Below the pieces are notes generated by a model. It made no database searches and had not been told where the DNA came from. It saw nothing but the letters and a program-made list of their open reading frames with translations. From Haliscomenobacter sp041740695 (lineage in GTDB: Bacteria; Bacteroidota; Bacteroidia; Chitinophagales; Saprospiraceae), in assembly GCF_041740695.1 (NCBI RefSeq), contig NZ_JBGSLK010000074.1, positions 1-64,000 of the forward strand: DNA of 64,000 bases. The letters are read 5' to 3'. The position numbers and the translations under genes were made by a program. Below, one piece after another: positions 40,637 through 49,527 of this stretch. How positions within the stretch are numbered: the first letter of the stretch is position 1; every line of letters starts with the position of its first letter.

Positions 40637-42967
40637 ATGATAAAAGCAGCAGCAAGCGATAAAAGAAACCCCAAAAACATCACCCTGAACAGTGAACTGG
40701 TGGTGGTGGGTGGTGGTTTGTCCGGCTTGTGTTCCGCCATTACGGCGGCACGTGGAGGCATTCGGGTAACCCTGGTGAGTGATCGGCCAGTACTGGGCGG
40801 CAACTCTTCCAGCGAAGTGCGTTTGTGGGTATTGGGCGCTACCTCCCACATGGGCAACAACAACCGCTGGGCCAGGGAAGGGGGCGTTTTGGACGAGTTA
40901 TTGGTAGAAAACATGTACCGCAACCCTGACAGCAATCCGCTCATTTTTGACACCATTTTATTGGAAAAAGTGGTAAGTGAGCCCAACATTACCTTGCTGC
41001 TCAACACCGCTGTATACGATTTGAAAAAAGCGGATGCAGATACGATTTCCAAAGTATATGCCTTTTGCGCCCAAAATTCCACCCGTTATGAATTAGTCGC
41101 ACCTTTGTTTTGCGACGCTTCGGGCGATGGCATTGTGGGTTTTCTGGCCGGGGCGGCTTTCCGCATGGGGGCGGAGGCGCAGGAGGAGTTTGGGGAAAAA
41201 TTCGCGCCTTCCAAAGCCTACGGTGAGTTGCTGGGGCACAGCCTTTATTTTTACTCCAAAGACGTAGGCAAACCCGTCAAATTTGTGGCACCGAGTTTTG
41301 CACACGATGTCACCCAAAAAGTACCCAAGTTTCGCTCCTTCAATACCCAGGACTTTGGCTGTAAACTCTGGTGGATCGAATATGGAGGCCGACTGGACAC
41401 TGTGCACGACACCGAAACCATCAAATGGGAACTTTGGAAAGTGGTGTATGGCGTTTGGAATTACATCAAAAACTCGGGCCTGTTCCCGGAAGCTGAAAAC
41501 CTGACCCTTGAATGGGTTGGCCATATTCCCGGCAAAAGGGAAAGCCGGCGTTTTGAGGGCGATTACATGCTGATCCAGCAAGACATCGTCGAGCAACGTG
41601 CGCATTACGATGACGTAGCTTTTGGCGGCTGGTCGATCGACTTACATCCTGCCGACGGCGTTTTTTCGGAAAAAGAACTCTCCAGTTGCAATCAATGGCA
41701 CAGCAAGGGGATTTATGGCATTCCTTACCGCTGCTTTTACTCGCGCAACATCCAGAACCTATTCATTGCCGGGCGGATCATTTCGGCCAGTCACGTGGCG
41801 TTTGGCTCTTCCCGGGTGATGGCCACGAGCGCACACGGTGGGCAGGCGGTGGGGATGGCAGCTAAATTGTGTGCAGAACACGGGTTGTTGCCCCGTGATT
41901 TGGCGAAACCAGAATTCATTCAATTGTTGCAGCGGGAACTGCTCAAAAGCGGGCAACACATTCCAAACCTGCGTTTGCAGGACCCGCTCGATTTGGTGCA
42001 AGGCGCCCGCATTTCCGCCAGCAGCGAGTTGCAATTGGCCGAACTTTTGCCTGCTGGCGAAGCAGAGCCAATGCCTTTTTCCCTGGCACAAATGGTACCC
42101 CTACAATTTGGCACAAGCCAGGCCCCACTCCAATTTGTCATTCATCCATATGCCGATGCGGCTACGGAACTGGAGATCGAACTACGTGTATCCAGCAAAA
42201 TGGACAATCATACCCCCGATGTCATTTTGGCAAAACAGGTTGTAAATCTACAGCCGGGGCGCAACTGCGTACCGCTCAGTTTTATCTTGAATGAACATCC
42301 ACTTTTGGCCAAAAATAGCCCTGCTGCGCAACTGCAGACTTATGGCTTTATAACCATTTTGAAAAATGAGCAGGTCAAATTGCAGTTTTCGCCACAACGC
42401 ATCACGGGCATTTTGACGGTGTTCAACGCCATCAATAAAGCCGTTTCCAATTACGGCAAACAGAAACCCTTGGAAGACATTGGGGTAGATGCCTTCGAAT
42501 TTTGGTGCCCCCAACGCCGCCCGGCGGGTAAAAACCTGGCCTTAAAATTTACACCTGCACTAACTGCCTTTGCTGCTGAAAACATTCGCAATGGTGTTCA
42601 ACGCCCCACGAAGCAGCCGAATGCCTGGGTAGCTGATCCTGCTGACGAACACCCTAGCTTGCACTTAAGTTGGGAGGAACCTCAAAACATCCGGCAACTG
42701 GTGCTGCATTTTGACACCGATTTTGACCATCCCATGGAAACAGTCTTGATGGCACACCCGGAAAATGAAATGCCTTTTTGTGTAAAACGGGTACGGGTGT
42801 GGAACGATCGGGAGGAGTTGGTAGCGGAGATTGTGGACAATCACCAGAGTCAGCGGAGGATTGATTTCGAAGAGACGGTACATACAAAGATGTTGCGGAT
42901 TGAGCTGGAGCATCCATCAGCGTTGGTGCCTGCTGCTTTGTTGGAGGTAAGGTGTTATGGAGGGTGA
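40637..42967 (+). CDS. FAD-dependent oxidoreductase (FAD_oxidored family), cytosolic
   Basis: A 776-residue protein. Its N-terminal Rossmann motif is VVVGGGLSGLCSAITAARGG (about 23-42), followed by RPVLGGNSSSEVRLWV and WAREGGVLDE, features of the FAD_oxidored group often annotated as FAD-dependent oxidoreductases or xanthan-lyase-like proteins in Bacteroidota. Late FAD-contact segments are NLFIAGRIISASHVAFGSSRVMATSAHGGQAVG (about 375-410). The final 300 residues form beta-rich domains of unknown role. There is no signal peptide. Linkage with the symporter suggests it oxidises the imported sugar or a derivative. A terminator follows. Confidence 0.85.
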   Translation: MIKAAASDKRNPKNITLNSELVVVGGGLSGLCSAITAARGGIRVTLVSDRPVLGGNSSSEVRLWVLGATSHMGNNNRWAREGGVLDELLVENMYRNPDSNPLIFDTILLEKVVSEPNITLLLNTAVYDLKKADADTISKVYAFCAQNSTRYELVAPLFCDASGDGIVGFLAGAAFRMGAEAQEEFGEKFAPSKAYGELLGHSLYFYSKDVGKPVKFVAPSFAHDVTQKVPKFRSFNTQDFGCKLWWIEYGGRLDTVHDTETIKWELWKVVYGVWNYIKNSGLFPEAENLTLEWVGHIPGKRESRRFEGDYMLIQQDIVEQRAHYDDVAFGGWSIDLHPADGVFSEKELSSCNQWHSKGIYGIPYRCFYSRNIQNLFIAGRIISASHVAFGSSRVMATSAHGGQAVGMAAKLCAEHGLLPRDLAKPEFIQLLQRELLKSGQHIPNLRLQDPLDLVQGARISASSELQLAELLPAGEAEPMPFSLAQMVPLQFGTSQAPLQFVIHPYADAATELEIELRVSSKMDNHTPDVILAKQVVNLQPGRNCVPLSFILNEHPLLAKNSPAAQLQTYGFITILKNEQVKLQFSPQRITGILTVFNAINKAVSNYGKQKPLEDIGVDAFEFWCPQRRPAGKNLALKFTPALTAFAAENIRNGVQRPTKQPNAWVADPADEHPSLHLSWEEPQNIRQLVLHFDTDFDHPMETVLMAHPENEMPFCVKRVRVWNDREELVAEIVDNHQSQRRIDFEETVHTKMLRIELEHPSALVPAALLEVRCYGG

Positions 42968-42994
42968 TGTGGCTAGAAAACTCGTAATTGTATA

Positions 42995-43040
42995 GTTATA
43001 GCCAAAATGAAGGTTCATTTTGGCTATAACTGGTCTTTTT
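42995..43040 (+). terminator. Intrinsic terminator ending the carbohydrate locus
   Basis: A perfect 16-bp stem (gttatagccaaaatga with tcattttggctataac), a 4-nt loop, then tggtcttttt. It lies 28 nt after the oxidoreductase stop. It may also serve the convergent gene at 43140. Confidence 0.8.
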
Positions 43041-43139
43041 AATACACTTATAGCTGAGTTGGGTGTAAAATGAGTTGATGATGGAGGTATTGTTTGACCT
43101 TTGAATTCAAGTTTTACTAATCATTTTGCTCCCACATTT

Positions 43140-43898
43140 TTAGTTCAGTCTATTAAGAATTTTTTGCTCAACTTCTTCGATTAATGCTTTTTGATCCTTT
43201 TCTTCTATTAGCCGTGAAAGATCTATGCCAATCAGCTCCACTTCCGTTTCACTTGCACTCCTTTCTTGAACTGAAATCTCAAGAATTGGCTCCCCATAAA
43301 AATCTAAAGGAATGAAAAAATAAACCTTACCTGAATGTTCACCAAGAGAATCGAGCCTCAAAACATGATTAAGTGAATCAAGTCTACTATTCATGCGGGC
43401 AATTAGAGTGTCTTTAGAGAGTGAATATGTGTATATTTTTTCAACCTTAAACCCAAAATCTTTACCTCGACTCGTCGCCACAAAAGCAAAGCACGCCACC
43501 AACATAGGCAAAATGGGATTAAACTTGAGCTCGGGTGCTTTCGGGACTATTTTGGAAAATAATCCAGCGAGGGGCAACATCAACAATGCAAAAAAATCAG
43601 TATAATCAACAACACGATGAATGCTGAAAATGGAGAGGTGATTCCAAAAATTTATGATCGGCTGCGAAAAAGGTGATTTCCAAAAAATGAACAAAATTCC
43701 CGTAGCATAAAGCACAACTTGCCTGTACTTGGGGAAAACGGCAATAAAAAACAGCGAAAAGACAAACAATCCAGCAAAGTCAGACAGTTTGCCTGTCAAC
43801 CAACTGCCATAAATATCCTTCAAGATAAAATCGTTCAACAACAAAATGGCTAGGGCAAGATTGAACCCATAGGAGTTGAAAATATGCTTATTTTCCAT
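43140..43898 (-). CDS. Hypothetical integral membrane protein
   Basis: A 252-residue protein of unknown function. About four to five hydrophobic segments lie in the first 140 residues (LALAILLLNDFILKDIYG, LSDFAGLFVFSLFFIAVF, VVLYATGILFIFW, FFALLMLPLAGLF). A charged soluble C-terminal half follows (about 145-252) with little conservation that I recognise. The segment LTGKLSDFAGLFVFSLFF resembles a motif seen in other uncharacterised Bacteroidota membrane proteins. It is AT-richer than its neighbours and stands alone between the carbohydrate locus and the PadR gene, so recent acquisition is possible. Confidence 0.75.
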   Translation of the reverse strand: MENKHIFNSYGFNLALAILLLNDFILKDIYGSWLTGKLSDFAGLFVFSLFFIAVFPKYRQVVLYATGILFIFWKSPFSQPIINFWNHLSIFSIHRVVDYTDFFALLMLPLAGLFSKIVPKAPELKFNPILPMLVACFAFVATSRGKDFGFKVEKIYTYSLSKDTLIARMNSRLDSLNHVLRLDSLGEHSGKVYFFIPLDFYGEPILEISVQERSASETEVELIGIDLSRLIEEKDQKALIEEVEQKILNRLN

Positions 43899-44107
43899 TG
43901 AACACCAGATTTAAAAGCAATATAACAATTTAAAAACTACAATCCAATTTTTGAACTTTTTAACAATTATCCCGTCCACTCCCGCACACCCAACTGTCCA
44001 CATCCGGTCACAAGTAAAGCCTTTTCAATCTCTACTTTCTTCAAAAACAATCGTTTATCTTTTTGGCATACCATTTGTTCTACAAAAGTTGATATAATCA
44101 CAAAGCC

Positions 44108-44452
44108 ATGCGCAGAACCTACCTGGGAGAATTTGAAGAAATAGTATTACTCACCGTTGCCGTGTTGGGCGAGGGTGCTTATGGTGTATCCATCACCAAT
44201 GAGCTCGATGAGCAATCGGGGCGCAGCGTCAGCCTCAGTGCGGTGCATGCCGCTTTGCAGCGCCTGGAAGAAAAAGGCATGTTGAGTTCTTACATGGGCG
44301 ACGCCACTGCCGAACGTGGAGGCCGCCGCAAACGCCTATTTTCGGTCACCGCCCAGGGTAGTCAAATTCTGCACGAAATCCGTTCGGTACGTGAGCGCCT
44401 TTGGGGTTCCATTCCGCCCAATTCCTTGCCTTCAATTGCCTTCGAGCTATGA
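44108..44452 (+). CDS. PadR-family transcriptional regulator
   Basis: A 114-residue winged-helix protein: LGEFEEIVLLTVAVLGEGAYGVSITNEL (helices 1-2), SLSAVHAALQRLEEKGMLSSYMGDATAERGGRRKRLFSVTAQG (recognition helix and wing). PadR proteins repress transporter or stress genes and release on ligand binding. Its stop overlaps the start of the permease gene by four bases (ATGA), so the two are translationally coupled. The regulator very probably controls its own operon. Confidence 0.94.
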   Translation: MRRTYLGEFEEIVLLTVAVLGEGAYGVSITNELDEQSGRSVSLSAVHAALQRLEEKGMLSSYMGDATAERGGRRKRLFSVTAQGSQILHEIRSVRERLWGSIPPNSLPSIAFEL

Positions 44453-47142
44453 GTACAAAACTTCCTCAACCACCCAGCTGGGCAGACTGGCTGTTGGAGT
44501 TTTTTTGTGCGCCACACCTGCTCGAAGAAATTCAGGGGGATTTGTACGAACGGTTCCAGCGGCAGGTACAGCTCTTTGGACTGCGCAGTGCCCGGCAACA
44601 GTACGTTTGGGCCGTACTAAGCTTCCTCAAACCCTTTGCCCTCAAACGCAAACCGAACCCTTATCCAAAATCATCCTTATTTCATCCGGCTATGTTACAA
44701 AATCAATTTAAAATTGCCTGGCGCAACCTTTGGAACCACAAGGCTACCGCCGCCATCAATCTCCTCGGCCTTACTCTGGGCATCAGTGCCTGTTTGGTAT
44801 TGGGCGTGATCATCCATTTTGAGCTCAGTTTTGATCGTTTCCACCCCGATCAGGAGCGCATCTATCGCGTGGTGGGGCAAGCGAAATTTGGCAAGGAGGG
44901 CACCTTTAACCCCATCGGTTTTGTGCCACGCGCCGTTCCGGCTGCCTTGCGGGAAGAGCTCGTGGACTTGGAGGTTGTGGCTACTTTCCACAACCTGGAA
45001 TCGGCGGTGGTGGTGCCCCGTGCAGGACAAGATTCCAAAACTTTCCCTGGCCGCAACATGGACAAAGACCCCGCTCAAATCGTCCTGGCGGAGCAGGAGT
45101 ACTTTGACATTTTCAGCTACGAATGGTTGGCTGGTGATCCCAGTTCCGCACTGAGTGAACCTTACCGCGTGGTGTTGACTGAACCCAAAGCCCGCCTGTA
45201 CTTTGGAGAAGGCGACCTCAATTCCTTCCTGGGCCGCGAGTTGGTTTACCGCGATTCCGTCCGGGCTACGCTGAGTGGCATCATCAAGCCTTGGGCTCAA
45301 CACACGGATTTGGGTTTTACCGATTTTGTTTCCGCAGCCAGCATCCGGGCCAGTTTTTTGAAACGGGAAATCAACCTGGATGAATGGAACGACATTTGGT
45401 CATCTTCTCAGGTGTTTGTAAAACGGTCCAAAGCGAGTGATGAGGCCAAACTGAACGCCCAATTAAAAACCTTTTCCCAACGCCATTTTGGCCCCAAAGC
45501 AGGAACGGGCGACTTTGTGGTCAACCTACAATTGCAGCCCATTTCCGATCTACATTTCAACCCTGCCTTTATGGACAATTATTCCCGAAAGGCTCATTTG
45601 CCCACTTTGTACGGCTTAGCAGGAGTAGCTCTGTTTATCCTGATCATCGCTGCGATCAACTTCATCAATTTGTCTACCGCGCAGGCGACCAGGCGCTCGC
45701 GGGAGGTGGGTATGCGCAAGGTATTGGGCAGTAGTCGGGGTAGTTTGATCGGGCAGTTCATGAGTGAAACTTTGATTTTAACCAGTCTTTCGATGTTACT
45801 GGCATTGCTGGTCGCCAATCCCATTTTGCAAAGCCTAAGGTCATTCATTCCCGCAGGAGTGCATTTTACCCTTTTTAACCCAACAGTAATGTTCTACTTG
45901 TTAGGCATCACACTGCTGACCGTATTTTTGGCGGGCTTTTATCCAGCGATGATTTTATCAGCTTATCGGCCTGCACTTGTGCTCAAAGGAGCGACTGCCC
46001 TGGCGGGATCCTCCAGGAGTTACCTGCGCAAGGGTTTGATCGTTTTCCAGTTTACCGTGTCGCTCATTTTTATCATTGGCACGCTCATGGTGGGCCGCCA
46101 GCTGAATTTTATGCGCAACAAAGATTTGGGTTTTTCTGCCGATCAGGTCATCATGATCAATACCAAACACGATGACAAAAGTTTGGTATTGGCCGAAAAA
46201 GTTCGACAAATCGCGGGCGTAAAACAAGTAGCCATGCAGTGGTCAGCGCCGTTGAGCGAGTGGTACTCCCTGACCAACCTCAAATACAAGCGTGAAGAAG
46301 AAAAAGAACTGGAAGTGTCGGGCAAAATGGGCGACGCCAATTTTATCCCCCTGTACCAGCTCAAACTGGTAGCGGGTCGGAATTACCGCCCCAGCGATAC
46401 CCTCACTGAACTGGTGATCAACCAAAGTCTGGTCAAAAGTATGGGTTTTAAAGAGGACGCCCAAGCGCTAGGCCAATTACTCAACCTCAATGGCCGCGAT
46501 TACCCGGTGGTTGGGGTGGTAGCCGATTTCCACGAGAACTCCTTACGCGCCCCCATCCGGCCCACTTTTATCGCCTACATCCCCGGCATGTCCAAAAACC
46601 TGGGTGTGAAGCTCAATACCGCGGGACAAAGCATGGGTGAGGCGAAAGTTGTGTTGGACAAAATTCAAAAAGCCTGGCAGGCTGTATATCCTGACGACAA
46701 ATTTGAGTATACTTTTTTGGATGATGCCATTGCGAACTTATACCGTGGGGAACAAAAAATCAGCACCTTGGTCAATACTGCAGCGGCCATTGCCATCCTG
46801 ATTTCTTGTCTGGGCCTACTTGGCCTTGCCACCTTTACCGCTGAGCAACGCACCAAGGAAATTGGGGTACGCAAGGTACTGGGGGCCAGCATCAGCAGCA
46901 TCGTTTTGCTGCTTTCCCGAGATTTTGTGCAATTGGTCGTTTTGGCCATTGTCATTGCCAGCCCGCTGGCTTGGTGGGCCACCCAGCTATGGCTGAAGAA
47001 TTTTGCCTATCGGGTCAACCTGGAATGGTGGGTATTCGCCCTGGCCGGAGTCATGGCCGTGGGGATTGCCCTGTTGACGGTGAGTTTTCAGAGTTTGAAA
47101 GCAGCCATCAGGAATCCAGTTGAGAGTTTAAAGTCGGAATAG
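44449..47142 (+). CDS. FtsX/MacB-like ABC permease with N-terminal prefix domain
   Basis: An 897-residue inner-membrane protein. Residues 1-75 are a cytosolic prefix (PPSWADWLLEFFCAPHLLEEIQGDLYERF), then FKIAWRNLWNHKATAAINLLGLTLGISACL begins the first MacB-type membrane segment. Two periplasmic domains (about 125-370 and 560-740) and two FtsX units (RRSREVGMRKVLGSSRGSLIGQF, QRTKEIGVRKVLGASISSIVLL) follow. This is the tandem architecture paired with PadR in many Bacteroidota. No ATPase is adjacent. It might export a lipid or peptide or act as a mechanotransmitter; the substrate is unknown. The ATG at 44449 overlaps the PadR stop. Confidence 0.92.
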   Translation: MSTKLPQPPSWADWLLEFFCAPHLLEEIQGDLYERFQRQVQLFGLRSARQQYVWAVLSFLKPFALKRKPNPYPKSSLFHPAMLQNQFKIAWRNLWNHKATAAINLLGLTLGISACLVLGVIIHFELSFDRFHPDQERIYRVVGQAKFGKEGTFNPIGFVPRAVPAALREELVDLEVVATFHNLESAVVVPRAGQDSKTFPGRNMDKDPAQIVLAEQEYFDIFSYEWLAGDPSSALSEPYRVVLTEPKARLYFGEGDLNSFLGRELVYRDSVRATLSGIIKPWAQHTDLGFTDFVSAASIRASFLKREINLDEWNDIWSSSQVFVKRSKASDEAKLNAQLKTFSQRHFGPKAGTGDFVVNLQLQPISDLHFNPAFMDNYSRKAHLPTLYGLAGVALFILIIAAINFINLSTAQATRRSREVGMRKVLGSSRGSLIGQFMSETLILTSLSMLLALLVANPILQSLRSFIPAGVHFTLFNPTVMFYLLGITLLTVFLAGFYPAMILSAYRPALVLKGATALAGSSRSYLRKGLIVFQFTVSLIFIIGTLMVGRQLNFMRNKDLGFSADQVIMINTKHDDKSLVLAEKVRQIAGVKQVAMQWSAPLSEWYSLTNLKYKREEEKELEVSGKMGDANFIPLYQLKLVAGRNYRPSDTLTELVINQSLVKSMGFKEDAQALGQLLNLNGRDYPVVGVVADFHENSLRAPIRPTFIAYIPGMSKNLGVKLNTAGQSMGEAKVVLDKIQKAWQAVYPDDKFEYTFLDDAIANLYRGEQKISTLVNTAAAIAILISCLGLLGLATFTAEQRTKEIGVRKVLGASISSIVLLLSRDFVQLVVLAIVIASPLAWWATQLWLKNFAYRVNLEWWVFALAGVMAVGIALLTVSFQSLKAAIRNPVESLKSE

Positions 47143-47183
47143 TCTTACCAGAGAAAAAATCACTTGAGGGGAGGGTACCAAAA

Positions 47184-47594
47184 TCATCTTCCCCTCAACC
47201 CCACAAACTCCTCATAACTCCGAATGTAATCCGTTGCCACATACTCCGTATCCGTCAGCACCAGCTGCACCGCATCGTGGCTGTATTGCATGGTATGCCA
47301 GGTGAGCGGGGGCATCCATACCCCTACGTCGGGTCGATCCAATAAAAAACTGTTTTTTTGTCCGTTGAGCATCTCGGTGTGTACCTCGATCCGGCCATGC
47401 ACCGCAATCAATACCATCGAGGTGGCATGGTGGGCGTGCCGACCCCGGATCACGCTTTGGGGTGTGAAATAAGTCCAAAACAAACGTTTGACCACAAAAG
47501 GAATGTCCTGCTGGATTTGCGCCACAGCCAAATATCCAATGGCTGATTCACCATGGGTGTGGAATTGGATCAATTGTGGTTCGGTGTTGCTCAT
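47184..47594 (-). CDS. Sugar 3,4-ketoisomerase, FdtA/QdtA-like cupin
   Basis: A 136-residue cupin of the dTDP-4-keto-6-deoxyglucose 3,4-isomerase family (3-keto sugar formation). It has the RGRHAHHAT metal/catalytic histidine motif (about 51-58), the beta strands around IEVHTEMLNGQ and WMPPLTWHTMQYS, and the closing YVATDYIRSYEEF typical of FdtA, QdtA and WxcM. Together with the FdtB-like aminotransferase at 49528 it would make a dTDP-3-amino-3,6-dideoxyhexose for surface glycans. It begins 2 nt after the GT39 stop, so it is co-transcribed with that gene. A small inverted repeat (47164-47172 with 47190-47198) lies over its 3' end. Confidence 0.88.
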   Translation of the reverse strand: MSNTEPQLIQFHTHGESAIGYLAVAQIQQDIPFVVKRLFWTYFTPQSVIRGRHAHHATSMVLIAVHGRIEVHTEMLNGQKNSFLLDRPDVGVWMPPLTWHTMQYSHDAVQLVLTDTEYVATDYIRSYEEFVGLRGR

Positions 47595-47596
47595 TA

Positions 47597-49315
47597 TTAT
47601 TTTTTCTTCAACAACATCACATAACTCCCACTTTGTGGCTTGTAGGTACTCGCTGCCGCATCGGAAACGATTGTGGGGTTGTAAAAATCCACATAGTCAG
47701 CCCAGGCGACGGGGTTGTAATTTTCCATGACCCAGGAATACGAATTTTGATAAAAACCCTGGTTCGAATCCGGCTTCAACATCCAGGACATCGACACAAT
47801 GTTGAACACCACGTAATCGGGTTTTTGCGCTTTGAGTCCCTCCAAGGCTTCATTATGCCAGGTTTCGGTAAAGCGATGTTTCCGCGATAAAAACGCCGTA
47901 TAAAAATGCCGACTTGGAGCTTTACGATTGAGGTAAACGTAAATTTGGGGCTCAGAACCCATTACGGCCACCGTTTCATCGGGTTGAATTTGTGCTTCAA
48001 GGATGCGCGCAAAAAGCTGGTCTTCCACAAAGGGATTCCCCCCAAACATATTCCGCATCAAGGTATTTGAATCGGTTTTTAGCCAATGCGTACTGGATAA
48101 AGCCACCCCAATCAGCAAAAACAAACCCGCTAAGGGCAAACTCAAGCTTTTGGCAATGCTAAGACTGGGCCTTTCGCCCAATTTTTCCAATTTGAAAAAC
48201 AAATGGGCAAAAAGTAGTGCCACTGCGGGTAAAAATTGAATCCAGTAGTGCAGGTAGTATCTTTGACCGGGTGTAATGGTTAAAAAAGAAAAGAGGGCCA
48301 GCGCCAGTAAAGCAATATTTGCCTTTTTGCTCATTCCTTTCAAAGCAATGGCCAATACTCCCAGGCCTGCCAACACCCACAAAATCAGTTGGTGCTGGGT
48401 CAAACTGTTGAAGTTGTATTGTAAAAGATTGATTTCTGCATTTCTATCTTCTCCCCCAGTGTAAAGTCTAGGATATTCCAGGTTCCAGAACAAAAATTCA
48501 TCCCAAACCCCAAACCCCATAATGATGGCTGCACACAGCAAAACTGGCGTGAGCGCCCCCACCGAAAACCAAAGCCCTTGTCGGACCAATTTGCCTAAAC
48601 GGGCTTTGAAATTATCTCCGTCGGCCAATAAAACCAAAACTACAGCTGCAAAGCCCAAGAAAAACACCGCAGATTGTTTGACCATCACACTACTGCCAAT
48701 CAGTACTCCCGCACCAATTAACCACCAACGCTGCTGCTGGGGATTCCCTGCTTCGTTTAACAATCGGCACAAAAACCAAATCCCATACAAGGCGAGTGCC
48801 ATCACCAGCAATTCCGACTCCTCAAAAACCATACTGGTATAAGGATTCGCACTGAATAAAGCTAAAACCAGGGCAGCCAGTAAGCCATATTTGGGACCAA
48901 AAAAACTACGTCCGATCAAATAAGTCCCACCACACATCAACCAGGTTAAAAACCAGGCACCCCAACGCAATCCTGCCAGGCTGTACCCAAAAACCAGATC
49001 CAATAGTCCATACCCATAAAACAACAAAGGGGGTTTCATTTCATAAAAATCCCGATAAGGTGCTAAGCCCTCCATTGCTCTTTTACCCAAATAAGCATAC
49101 GCACTTTCATCGCGCTCCAGAGGCAAATCCATTAAACTCAGGCGCAGAATCAGCAGAAAAACCGTGATGATGCCAAGGTGCAGCCAAAACAGGATGCCAG
49201 GCTTCCAGGGTTCACTGGGCTTGTCAACTTTGCTGGGTGCAGTAGATTGAGCGATAGGTTTGTTGGCAGGAGCCCCTGGATTTGGGCGTTTTTTCTTTGC
49301 TTTATTTTTGTCCAT
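47597..49315 (-). CDS. Glycosyltransferase family 39-like membrane protein
   Basis: A 572-residue polytopic protein with about 11 hydrophobic segments after a basic, proline-rich N-terminal tail. The first periplasmic loop has the acidic pair in LPLERDESAYAYLGKRAMEGLAPYRDFYEMKPPLLFYGYG, the site that binds a polyprenyl-phosphate sugar donor in PMT/GT39 enzymes. The last 150 residues form a soluble domain (AVMGSEPQIYVYLNRKAPSRHFY). It likely transfers a lipid-linked sugar to an acceptor on the periplasmic face. It shares a transcription unit with the fdtA-like gene; the fdtB-like gene diverges from it across a 116-bp repeat. Confidence 0.88.
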   Translation of the reverse strand: MDKNKAKKKRPNPGAPANKPIAQSTAPSKVDKPSEPWKPGILFWLHLGIITVFLLILRLSLMDLPLERDESAYAYLGKRAMEGLAPYRDFYEMKPPLLFYGYGLLDLVFGYSLAGLRWGAWFLTWLMCGGTYLIGRSFFGPKYGLLAALVLALFSANPYTSMVFEESELLVMALALYGIWFLCRLLNEAGNPQQQRWWLIGAGVLIGSSVMVKQSAVFFLGFAAVVLVLLADGDNFKARLGKLVRQGLWFSVGALTPVLLCAAIIMGFGVWDEFLFWNLEYPRLYTGGEDRNAEINLLQYNFNSLTQHQLILWVLAGLGVLAIALKGMSKKANIALLALALFSFLTITPGQRYYLHYWIQFLPAVALLFAHLFFKLEKLGERPSLSIAKSLSLPLAGLFLLIGVALSSTHWLKTDSNTLMRNMFGGNPFVEDQLFARILEAQIQPDETVAVMGSEPQIYVYLNRKAPSRHFYTAFLSRKHRFTETWHNEALEGLKAQKPDYVVFNIVSMSWMLKPDSNQGFYQNSYSWVMENYNPVAWADYVDFYNPTIVSDAAASTYKPQSGSYVMLLKKK

Positions 49316-49340
49316 TGGGTCAATAGGTGTGCTTAGCAGT

Positions 49341-49455
49341 GGGGCAAAAATAAGTGTTCATTTTTTCTGAGCCAAGGGATTAAATAAGACACTTGAAATG
49401 AATCGTTTACTTATCTAATCCCTTGGCAAAATGAACACTTATTTTTTTATCGCCC
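49341..49455. mobile_element. 116-bp MITE-like palindrome, copy 2
   Basis: The inverted counterpart of 11471-11586: ggggcaaaaataagtgttcatt...gccaagggattaaataag...atctaatcccttggcaaaatgaacacttatt...cgccc. It lies in the promoter gap between the divergent GT39 and fdtB-like genes. Differences from copy 1 are scattered, and several preserve pairing. Confidence 0.85.
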
Positions 49456-49527
49456 TTATTTAGGCGACAAGTTAATTAAATTGCCGTGAATTAACCGCGC
49501 CAACTCAAAGCCAAACCGTACACCTGT

